6,234 bases of DNA from JASFQI01 sp050115555 (GTDB lineage Bacteria; Desulfobacterota; DSM-4660; Desulfatiglandales; HGW-15), in contig JASFQI010000303.1 in assembly GCA_050115555.1 (NCBI GenBank), positions 1 to 6,234 of the forward strand. Direction: 5' to 3'. The translations under genes were made by a program, and so were the position numbers. A model generated the notes under the pieces. That model saw nothing but the letters and a program-made list of their open reading frames with translations, had not been told where the DNA came from and made no database searches. Every line of letters begins with the position of its first letter. The first letter of the stretch is position 1. This document shows positions 1 through 6,234 of this stretch, in pieces.

Positions 1-71
1 GGTATAAAAATGCACATTTATGTCAATAAACATTCCATAGATAATTTATACAATAACCAACGGAGGATATT
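1..71 (+). promoter_or_regulatory. AT-rich leader with possible promoter and operator upstream of the HAD/crotonase gene
   Basis: The first 60 bases contain only 14 G/C, in sharp contrast to the GC-rich coding sequence that follows, as expected of a promoter region. A GATAAT hexamer at 40-45 matches five of six bases of a sigma-70 -10 box, but no convincing -35 box sits 16-18 bases upstream. An inverted repeat TTTAT-gtca-ATAAA spans 17-30 and could be a small operator or chance in AT-rich DNA. No upstream gene is visible, so whether the operon starts here is an inference. Confidence 0.35.
62..66 (+). promoter_or_regulatory. Ribosome binding site of the HAD/crotonase gene
   Basis: GGAGG lies five bases before the ATG at 72. 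It is a strong Shine-Dalgarno and supports that start codon. Confidence 0.8.
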
Positions 72-2096
72 ATGGAAAAGCAAACAGAACTCTATCCGTC
101 CTTTTTCAACCCGCTGTTCAAGACCCCTGAGAGAAGTTTTCCTGGGGAAGTGGCCATCATCGGAGCGGGCACTATCGGGCCGGACATCGGCTACTATATT
201 AAAAGCGCCCTCCCCGGTATCAGCCTTTTCCTTGTGGATGTGGACGAAAAGGCGCTTTCGAATGCTCAAAAAAGATATGAAAATTATGCCCAAAAGGGAG
301 TGGCCAGGAAGAAAACCACCGAAGAAGAGGCCAGGAATATTCTTCAGAATATCGAGTACACCACGGAATACCCTCGAATTAAAAACTGCAGCCTCGTTAT
401 CGAATCGGCAACGGAGCACATCCCCCTGAAGCAGAAGATATTTGAAGATATCGAAAAAATCGTGGACGAGGACACCATTATCACCTCCAACAGCAGCTCC
501 ATCCCTCCGGACAGACTCTTCCTCAAAATGAAGAGACCGGAGAGGTGTACTGTGACACACTTCTTTGCTCCGGCATGGCGGAGTCTGGCGGTGGAAGTCG
601 TCAACTGGGAAACGATAAGCAAGGATGTCCTTGAATATCTGTTCTGGTTTTTTACCGCGACCGGAAAGGCGCCCGTAATCACCGGCAATGTGATCTGTTT
701 CATGCTGGATCGGATCTTTGACAACTGGTGCAATGAAGCCGCCTACCTCCTGAATGACGCCACTGCAAGCCAGGTCTGCGCGGGGGTTGAGGAGTTCGCC
801 TTCCAGGGACCCTTCTACGTTCTGAACCTGGGGAACGGCAACCCCATTATTATTGAAACAAATACTCTCCAGATGGAAGAAGGGGAACATTATCGACCGG
901 CGCCCATCTTCGCCTCGGTTGAACAGTGGCGGGTACCGAGGCCAGGAACCCCTGTCGAAATGCCGGATACGGTCTTGAACAGTGTCCGGGACAGGATGCT
1001 GGGGATCCTCTTCAGCCAGTCTTTCGACATTGTAGATCGAGGCATCGGCACCATGGGGGATCTTAATTTCGGGTGTCAGATCGCTTTGGGTTTTAAAAAA
1101 GGTCCTCTCGACATCATGAGGGATATCGGAGAGACCGAGGTGGACCGGATCATGACCCGCTTTGAAAAGGAAAGGCCGGGATTCCCGCGGCCGAATAAGC
1201 CATTAACCGATTACCAGGATTTCAAGCGATACCTTCTCGTCGACGACTGGGACGGGGTCAAGGTGATCACCATCAGACGCCCCCAGGCAATGAACGCCAT
1301 AAGCGATGAATTGAACAACGAGATCCTTGATGTCCTGAAGCAGTATCACGACGATCCATCCGTCAAGGGGTTCGTGTTGACGGGATACGGGAATCGGGCC
1401 TTCTCGGCAGGGGGTGATATCGGGAAGTTCCCGGAAACCCTGGGGAATAAGGATGCGGCCATCAAGTATGCCAAGGACTCGGCAGAGGTCCAGCTCTTTA
1501 TGGACCGCATGGAGAAGCCAATAGTGGCCGCAGTCAACGGTATGGCCCTGGGCGGCGGATTTGAGCTTGCCATCAGGTGCCACAGTATTGTGGCCATGGA
1601 AAACGCGAGGTTCCAGTTTCCCGAGATCACCCTGGGTATCCTTCCCGGTATCGGCGGTTGCATTGTCCCCTACCGGAAATGGCCCCAGGGGGCTTCGCTG
1701 TTCCATGAGATGATATGTCTTGCCAGGCCCCTCGGCATTAAAGAGGCCCAAGAGGTCGAGTTGGTGAGCAAGGTGGTGGACCGGTACGATCGCATGATAG
1801 AGGAGGCGGTGAGTGAGGTCGAGAGACTCCAGGGCAACATCCCCCGCATAGCCGAAGGCCCGGTTCAGATTCCGGATATCAAAGTCCCGGAAAATCCGGC
1901 AGCCGGTTCCCTGAAGTTGAGCAGAGAGGGGATCTCCATTATCGCACGCACAATTGAAAAGGGAGCTGCGGCGGACAGCTTTGAAAGTGCCCTGGAGATA
2001 GGCTACCAGGGCGCGGGAGATATCGCGTGTACCGACGCTGCCAAGGAGGGGATAAGCGCGTTTCTTGAAAAAAGAAAACCCAGTTTTGAGAAATGA
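72..2096 (+). CDS. Bifunctional 3-hydroxyacyl-CoA dehydrogenase / enoyl-CoA hydratase (HAD-crotonase order)
   Basis: This 674-residue protein should hydrate an enoyl-CoA and oxidise the 3-hydroxyacyl-CoA with NAD+, two consecutive beta-oxidation steps, in the cytoplasm. Residues about 26-205 are the Rossmann domain: GAGTIGPDIG at 31-40 binds the dinucleotide, and Asp56 at the end of strand 2 favours NAD+. The catalytic pair is His163 and Glu175, spaced as in human HAD. Two HAD C-terminal repeats follow (about 206-260 and 298-365). Residues about 393-575 are the crotonase domain, with both catalytic glutamates (Glu498, Glu518, spaced 20 as in rat hydratase) and the oxyanion-hole segments SAGGD (445-449) and GGG (494-496). 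The tail EGISAFLEKRKP is typical of crotonases. The domain order is opposite to FadB and matches archaeal-type crotonyl-CoA hydratase/3-hydroxybutyryl-CoA dehydrogenases. Odd points: Asp213 replaces the usual active-site Asn, and HFFNP reads HFFAP. The family call is firm; the substrate is unknown. Confidence 0.9.
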   Translation: MEKQTELYPSFFNPLFKTPERSFPGEVAIIGAGTIGPDIGYYIKSALPGISLFLVDVDEKALSNAQKRYENYAQKGVARKKTTEEEARNILQNIEYTTEYPRIKNCSLVIESATEHIPLKQKIFEDIEKIVDEDTIITSNSSSIPPDRLFLKMKRPERCTVTHFFAPAWRSLAVEVVNWETISKDVLEYLFWFFTATGKAPVITGNVICFMLDRIFDNWCNEAAYLLNDATASQVCAGVEEFAFQGPFYVLNLGNGNPIIIETNTLQMEEGEHYRPAPIFASVEQWRVPRPGTPVEMPDTVLNSVRDRMLGILFSQSFDIVDRGIGTMGDLNFGCQIALGFKKGPLDIMRDIGETEVDRIMTRFEKERPGFPRPNKPLTDYQDFKRYLLVDDWDGVKVITIRRPQAMNAISDELNNEILDVLKQYHDDPSVKGFVLTGYGNRAFSAGGDIGKFPETLGNKDAAIKYAKDSAEVQLFMDRMEKPIVAAVNGMALGGGFELAIRCHSIVAMENARFQFPEITLGILPGIGGCIVPYRKWPQGASLFHEMICLARPLGIKEAQEVELVSKVVDRYDRMIEEAVSEVERLQGNIPRIAEGPVQIPDIKVPENPAAGSLKLSREGISIIARTIEKGAAADSFESALEIGYQGAGDIACTDAAKEGISAFLEKRKPSFEK

Positions 2097-2183
2097 TTCT
2101 TGGGTACATTTTTAAAAGAAACGATGGGATCCGCTTTACAGAAAAACACCAGCATTAAGCTCATACTGAGGAGTTATCGACAA
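2097..2183 (+). other. Intergenic spacer between the HAD/crotonase and OYE-fusion genes
   Basis: This 87-base gap is open in the frame of the next gene from a TTG at 2100 and contains an in-frame ATG at 2124. Neither has a convincing Shine-Dalgarno, and the encoded 28 residues precede the point where OYE homology begins. I see no terminator hairpin, so read-through from the upstream gene is likely. Confidence 0.6.
2168..2173 (+). promoter_or_regulatory. Ribosome binding site that decides the start of the OYE-fusion gene
   Basis: GAGGAG lies ten bases before the ATG at 2184. It favours that start over the TTG at 2100 and the ATG at 2124, because the protein from 2184 begins MKYKRLFSPLII, the normal first strand of an OYE-family barrel. 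Confidence 0.75.
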
Positions 2184-4745
2184 ATGAAATATAAAAGGCT
2201 TTTTTCGCCTCTTATCATCAGAGGCTGCGTCCTTCCCAATCGAATCATGTCCACCGCCGCGGTGACTCGCCTGGCTGCGGAGGACGGGCACGTGACGCCG
2301 GCAATTATTGAGAGATACCAACGCATGGCCAAGGGCGGTCTGGGGGCCATGGTGGTAGAGGCCGCCGTAGTCCTCCCCTCCAGGAGCTCCTACAATTTGA
2401 GACTCAGCTCTGATGAGTTTGTTCCCGAATTGGCACAATTTACCGATGCGGTAAGGTCCGCCAACCCGGAAGTGAAAATCGGAATCCAGCTTATCCATTT
2501 CCTCAAGCTCGCGCGGAGCGGCTGGAGACAGAGGGTGGAGGATCTGTCTGAAGAGGATATCCGCGCCATCCCTGAGCAGTTCGCCGAAGCGGCCCTGAGG
2601 GCTCGAAGCGCAGGATTTGATTTTGTTGAAATCCACATGGCCCACTTCACCACACTCGCATCCTTTCTTTCTCTTGTGAACAAGCGGATGGACGATTTCG
2701 GGGGGGATTTTGAGGGGCGGGTCCGCCTCCCCACGGATGTGGTCCTCGCCGTCCGATCGGCCGTGGGGGATGGCTATCCTGTGGGTATGCGAATGAACGG
2801 TGAGGAGTTCACCAAAGAGGGGAACACGCTGTATCAGAGCACACGGGTGGCCAGGAGGCTGGCCGTCATGGGGGTGGATTACATCAGCGTATCCGCAGGA
2901 GAGAGGTTCGAGGATGCGGAGCCGCCCCTGCCGGATTTTCCCCCGTTTGCGGGAACAGGCTACAGCGGTTACCGAATGAGCCCCCGCTGGTGGAATCCTG
3001 ACGGAGTCCAGGTCTTTCTTGCAAGCGGCATTCGGAAGGCTCTTAGGGAGAGCGGGATCGGGATCCCCGTAGTCACGGCCGGCAAGATAAGAACGCCCCG
3101 GCATGCCGAAAAAGTCCTCACGGACGGGGATGCGGACATCATTGGAATGGCCAGAGGCCTGCTGTGCGATCCGGACTGGCCTATCAAGGCCAGAGAGGAC
3201 CGGGCCGGTGACATTGTCCTCTGCGCCGCCTGCGGTTTTTGTAGTGAGGCGGATGAGAGGTACGAAACCGTCACCTGTATCCAGTGGCCCAAAGGGGCAC
3301 TCAATGCCCCTTCTCCCTGGTACCTCGCTCCTCCCTGCTCTGCTGCATGCCCGGCAGGGGTGGACATCAGGGGGTACATCGAACGGATCAAGCAGGGGCG
3401 GTACGAAGAGGCCCTGGAATTGATCGAGGAAAAAATTCCTTTGGCAGGTGTCGTGTGCCGGGTCTGCCCGCGCTTCTGCGAGGAAAAGTGCAATCGCGCC
3501 GAGATGGACGAGGCCGTCGCCATCAACGCACTCAAGCGATTTGCCTTTGACTCCGTGGCGCTCCACGGTCGAAGAAAAAAAAGTCCTGTTTCTCGAATCA
3601 AATCCAAAAGGGTGGCGGTCATCGGGTCCGGACCTGCGGGGCTGACGGCGGCCGCATTTCTTGCACGACGGGGTTACCCTGTGACGGTCTTTGAGAGGGA
3701 GGAAGTCCCCGGCGGAATGCTCGCCCTCGGGATTCCGGAGTATAGGCTGCCCAGAGAGATCCTGCGCACGGAGATCGATGCTATTCGTGAGTTGGGTGTT
3801 GAAATACGGCTGAATCACCCCGTGGATTCCCTGGAAGGGCTTCAAGAGCAAGGATTCTCGGCCATATTTGTCGCGGTAGGTGCACACAAGAGTGCAACGT
3901 TCGATATCCCCAATACCACCGCCAAGGGAGTGGTTCACGGGACTCCCTGGCTCAGGGATGTCAACTTGGGCAAAGAGATGGTCATGGGGGAAAAGGTGGC
4001 GGTGATCGGTGGAGGTAATGTGGCCATCGACTCGGCCAGGACGGCATTGCGAATGGGCGCAAAGGACGTTTCCATCGTCTATCGGAGATCAAGCGAGGAG
4101 ATGCCGGCGATAAAAGATGAAGTTGAGGCCGCCCTCGAAGAGGGGGTGAAGATCCGTTATATGGCCAGTCCCTGCCGGATCGTGTGCGCCGACGACCAAT
4201 GCTGCGGATTGGAATGTCTTGAGACGGAGTTGGGTCCGGTGGATGAAAGCGGGCGTCGGAAACCCGTCCATGTCGAGGGTTCGGAGTTTACCCTGGATGC
4301 GGACATGGTCATTGTCGCCGTCGGGGAGGTCCCGGATCTCGATTTTCTCAGCGGCGAGTGGCAGGCCCTGGCAGGGGATGGAGGCGTCAAGACCGACCCC
4401 TTGACCCTGGAGACTGAATTTGAGGGGATTTTTTCAGGAGGAGACGCCGTTACAGGTCCGGCATCCGTGATTGAGGCCGTTGCAGCGGGAAGAAAAGCGG
4501 CGCTGGCGATCGAGAGGTACCTGGAGGGAATGAGCCAGGTTCGGGAGGTCGCCGAGTACCGAACCATCCCCCTGGAGGACATGGACACGCAGATGTTGAA
4601 AAAACGCGCGAGGGTGAAGATGCCGGTTTTGCTGCCTAAAAAAAGGAAAGACGGCTTTGAGGAGGTGGAAACCGGGTTTGCTGAGATGGATGCGCTCAAA
4701 GAGGCCGACAGATGTCTTCAGTGCGGCATGTTTCCGAAAAAGTAA
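2184..4745 (+). CDS. OYE-family FMN reductase fused to a GltD-like Fe-S/FAD/NAD(P)H oxidoreductase
   Basis: This 853-residue protein combines an OYE/2,4-dienoyl-CoA reductase-type TIM barrel (about 5-345) with an electron-input module. A cluster motif Cys347-x2-Cys350-x2-Cys353-x11-Cys365 follows the barrel, as in FadH-type dienoyl-CoA reductase. Next is a GltD/dihydropyrimidine-dehydrogenase-type Fe-S helical domain (about 380-458) with Cys385, Cys389, Cys425, Cys428, Cys432 and Cys436. The flavin domain (about 476-785) has GSGPAG for FAD (481-486), GGGNVAIDSAR for NAD(P)H (609-619), YRR at 633-635, and a closing FAD motif at 751-758. The C-terminus carries Cys844-x2-Cys847. The likely role is reduction, or the reverse, of an unsaturated acyl- or aryl-CoA with NAD(P)H-derived electrons. 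The family includes 2,4-dienoyl-CoA and 2-naphthoyl-CoA reductases. The usual HGAHGYL active-site segment reads HMAHFTT (151-157), so the chemistry may differ. Family and cofactors are well supported; the substrate is not. Confidence 0.85.
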   Translation: MKYKRLFSPLIIRGCVLPNRIMSTAAVTRLAAEDGHVTPAIIERYQRMAKGGLGAMVVEAAVVLPSRSSYNLRLSSDEFVPELAQFTDAVRSANPEVKIGIQLIHFLKLARSGWRQRVEDLSEEDIRAIPEQFAEAALRARSAGFDFVEIHMAHFTTLASFLSLVNKRMDDFGGDFEGRVRLPTDVVLAVRSAVGDGYPVGMRMNGEEFTKEGNTLYQSTRVARRLAVMGVDYISVSAGERFEDAEPPLPDFPPFAGTGYSGYRMSPRWWNPDGVQVFLASGIRKALRESGIGIPVVTAGKIRTPRHAEKVLTDGDADIIGMARGLLCDPDWPIKAREDRAGDIVLCAACGFCSEADERYETVTCIQWPKGALNAPSPWYLAPPCSAACPAGVDIRGYIERIKQGRYEEALELIEEKIPLAGVVCRVCPRFCEEKCNRAEMDEAVAINALKRFAFDSVALHGRRKKSPVSRIKSKRVAVIGSGPAGLTAAAFLARRGYPVTVFEREEVPGGMLALGIPEYRLPREILRTEIDAIRELGVEIRLNHPVDSLEGLQEQGFSAIFVAVGAHKSATFDIPNTTAKGVVHGTPWLRDVNLGKEMVMGEKVAVIGGGNVAIDSARTALRMGAKDVSIVYRRSSEEMPAIKDEVEAALEEGVKIRYMASPCRIVCADDQCCGLECLETELGPVDESGRRKPVHVEGSEFTLDADMVIVAVGEVPDLDFLSGEWQALAGDGGVKTDPLTLETEFEGIFSGGDAVTGPASVIEAVAAGRKAALAIERYLEGMSQVREVAEYRTIPLEDMDTQMLKKRARVKMPVLLPKKRKDGFEEVETGFAEMDALKEADRCLQCGMFPKK

Positions 4746-4772
4746 GGTTTCCGTTTGAAATTCAGGAGCCAA

Positions 4773-4778
4773 GAGAGG
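4773..4778 (+). promoter_or_regulatory. Ribosome binding site of the molybdopterin oxidoreductase gene
   Basis: GAGAGG lies nine bases before the ATG at 4788, within the 42-base gap after the OYE-fusion gene. The short gap and lack of a hairpin support co-transcription. Confidence 0.65.
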
Positions 4779-4787
4779 TTTTTTAAA

Positions 4788-6234
4788 ATGGATAAGACCG
4801 ATGGAGAGGACCAGGTTATCAAGTCCGTCTGCATGCTCTGTTTCATGGTCTGCGGAATAGATGCGTACATGAAGGATGGAAGGCTCGTCCGGGCCGAAGG
4901 GATGAAGGAGCATGTGGCGACTAGGGGGGTGATATGCCCTAGGGGGCGGCACTTCCCTGATTATGTCTACTCACCGGATCGCCTGAAATACCCCATGATC
5001 AAAAACAGGCAGGGGAATCTGGAAAGGGCATCCTGGGATGACGCCCTGGACAAGATTGCATTACAACTGGAGGCGATTAAAAAGGAACACGGGGCTCGAT
5101 CCGTAGCGCTCTCCGTCGGGTCGATCGGTGCTGAAAACGTTCTCATATCGGCCTTTGCACAACGGTGGCGAGGTGCCTTCGGAACCCCCAACTTCTTTTC
5201 CATAGAGGCACACTGTTTTCGTGTTCGAATAATGGCCCGTCTTTTTACCTTTGGCTCTTATCCCCTTTCGGATCTGGATAATGCGGAATGTGTCGTCTTT
5301 TGGGGGCACAATCCCGATGCGTCCGAGCCACCCGTGGCCGCCCGCATTCATAAACTCATAGACGAGGGATTGCAAGTCATCGTGATCGATCCCAGGAGGA
5401 TACCGCTGGCGCAAAGAGGCATTCACATGCCGATAAGACCGGGGAGCGACGCGGCCCTGGCCCTGGCTATGATGAACGTGATCATCAGGGAAGGATTAGT
5501 AGACAAGAAGTTCATCGAGGACCATGCGACCGGCTTTGATAGGCTGGTGGAGCATGTGAAGGAATATACCCCTGAGAAGGTTTCCGGAATCTGTGGGGTG
5601 CCCTCGGCCGACATATACAAGATCAGCAGGGTTTTCGCACGGGCCAAGGGCGCCTCCATCGAGCAGGGGATCAATACACTGGACCAGCACATCAACGGTT
5701 TTCAAAACAGTTGGGCCCTGGCCATCCTGCAGGCAATCACAGGGAACTATAATAGACCCGGCGGGTGGTGCGTCAATCCATTCTTGCGCCTTTCCGACCT
5801 GAGGCTGCGTGTGGAAGAAGAGCCCATCGGTGCGGACAAGCATCCCATCTTCAGATCGTTTTGGGGGATGACATCCCCCTATGGGCAGCAGATGTACCTG
5901 GCAGATACCATCCTCACGGGAAAACCCTATCCCATCAAGGCGATGCTGGTGAGCGCGGGAAACCCCGTTGCGGCCTGGCCGGATACCCGGAAATGGAAAG
6001 AGGCCTTCGAAAAGCTGGACCTTCTCGTGGTGTCGGATATTTTTATGACAGAAACCGCCCGTCAGGCCGATGTCGTTTTGCCTGTCTGCTCATCCGCGGA
6101 AACTCTAGGACTCGCATACAATTACGGTCTGACCATGGGCATCCCCTTTGTCATGTTGAATCGGAAACTCATCGATCCCATAGGAGAGAGCAAGCCGGAC
6201 TGGTGGATCTTCTCGGAACTGGGACGAAGGATGG
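4788..6234 (+). CDS. Molybdenum/tungsten bis-MGD oxidoreductase, catalytic subunit (3' end missing)
   Basis: The frame is open for 482 codons and runs off the window, about two thirds of a typical 700-residue member of the DMSO-reductase superfamily. Cys15-x2-Cys18-x3-Cys22-x27-Cys50 followed by PRG is the N-terminal [4Fe-4S] motif. Pterin-cofactor segments follow: WGHNPDASEPP (172-182), IDPRR (200-204), RPGSDAALAL (217-226), AGNPVAAWPDT (390-400) and DIFMTETARQADVVLP (417-432). Cys143, in EAHCFRVR, sits where this superfamily places its metal-ligand Cys or Sec. It is followed by Phe rather than the His of formate dehydrogenases, so formate oxidation is unlikely. There is no twin-arginine signal before the cluster motif, so it should be cytoplasmic. 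The superfamily includes thiosulfate/polysulfide reductases, acetylene hydratase and many uncharacterised enzymes. The substrate is not assignable, but the neighbours suggest a role in acyl-CoA metabolism. Confidence 0.85.
   Translation, partial: MDKTDGEDQVIKSVCMLCFMVCGIDAYMKDGRLVRAEGMKEHVATRGVICPRGRHFPDYVYSPDRLKYPMIKNRQGNLERASWDDALDKIALQLEAIKKEHGARSVALSVGSIGAENVLISAFAQRWRGAFGTPNFFSIEAHCFRVRIMARLFTFGSYPLSDLDNAECVVFWGHNPDASEPPVAARIHKLIDEGLQVIVIDPRRIPLAQRGIHMPIRPGSDAALALAMMNVIIREGLVDKKFIEDHATGFDRLVEHVKEYTPEKVSGICGVPSADIYKISRVFARAKGASIEQGINTLDQHINGFQNSWALAILQAITGNYNRPGGWCVNPFLRLSDLRLRVEEEPIGADKHPIFRSFWGMTSPYGQQMYLADTILTGKPYPIKAMLVSAGNPVAAWPDTRKWKEAFEKLDLLVVSDIFMTETARQADVVLPVCSSAETLGLAYNYGLTMGIPFVMLNRKLIDPIGESKPDWWIFSELGRRM

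Noticed and set aside
18..890. A 290-codon minus-strand open frame opposite the HAD domain.
   Set aside because: No recognisable motifs and no supported start; it fully overlaps the well-supported HAD domain.
72..2096. Assignment of the first gene as FadB or FadJ.
   Set aside because: Domain order is reversed and the length is shorter than those proteins, so the symbol would mislead.
2136..3938. A 600-codon open frame on the minus strand opposite the OYE-fusion gene.
   Set aside because: Its translation shows no recognisable domain. The plus strand over the same region encodes clear FMN, Fe-S and FAD motifs, so this is a shadow of GC-rich codon usage.
2184..4745. Assignment of the second gene as fadH or gltD.
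   Set aside because: It has parts of both, an extra Fe-S domain relative to FadH, and altered catalytic residues; neither symbol is justified.
2184..4745. Specific assignment as 2-naphthoyl-CoA reductase.
   Set aside because: The family and operon setting are compatible, but there is no diagnostic residue I can verify and the extra GltD-type domain was not confirmed for that enzyme.
4746..4787. Possible terminator in the gap before the molybdopterin gene, because of a run of six T at 4779-4784.
   Set aside because: No GC-rich hairpin precedes the T run, and it lies between the Shine-Dalgarno and the start codon.
4788..6234. Assignment of the third gene as formate dehydrogenase.
   Set aside because: The metal-ligand Cys143 is followed by Phe instead of the essential His, and no Sec codon is seen.

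Overview
The window reads as part of one plus-strand operon from an anaerobic, moderately GC-rich bacterium. It holds three genes for acyl-CoA (possibly aryl- or alicyclic-CoA) metabolism and redox chemistry. The mix is a beta-oxidation fusion protein, an iron-sulfur flavoprotein of the old yellow enzyme (OYE) class, and a soluble molybdenum or tungsten bis-MGD oxidoreductase. It resembles sulfate-reducing or syntrophic Desulfobacterota. That placement is inferred from gene content and protein flavour, because the window has no phylogenetic marker.

Layout: positions 1-71 are a very AT-rich leader (14 G/C in the first 60 bases) with a small inverted repeat and a good Shine-Dalgarno. Gene 1 (72-2096) is a 674-residue protein with an N-terminal 3-hydroxyacyl-CoA dehydrogenase half and a C-terminal crotonase (enoyl-CoA hydratase) half. 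After an 87-base gap comes gene 2 (2184-4745, 853 residues), an OYE-type FMN barrel joined to a GltD-like Fe-S/FAD/NAD(P)H module. After a 42-base gap, gene 3 (4788 to the window end, 482 codons, 3' end missing) is a bis-MGD oxidoreductase with an N-terminal [4Fe-4S] motif and a likely Cys metal ligand. No gene is seen on the minus strand, and no RNA gene, mobile element or CRISPR array was recognised. No terminator hairpin was seen between the genes.

How they could work together (inference): the OYE/GltD fusion would move electrons between NAD(P)H, FAD, Fe-S clusters and FMN to reduce or oxidise an unsaturated acyl-CoA. The HAD/crotonase fusion would hydrate the enoyl-CoA and oxidise the 3-hydroxyacyl-CoA. 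The Mo/W enzyme would carry out a further redox or hydration step on the same compound or a linked electron carrier. The substrate cannot be read from the sequence. The most notable points are replaced catalytic residues in both the OYE barrel and the HAD domain, and a permuted Fe-S motif in gene 2.
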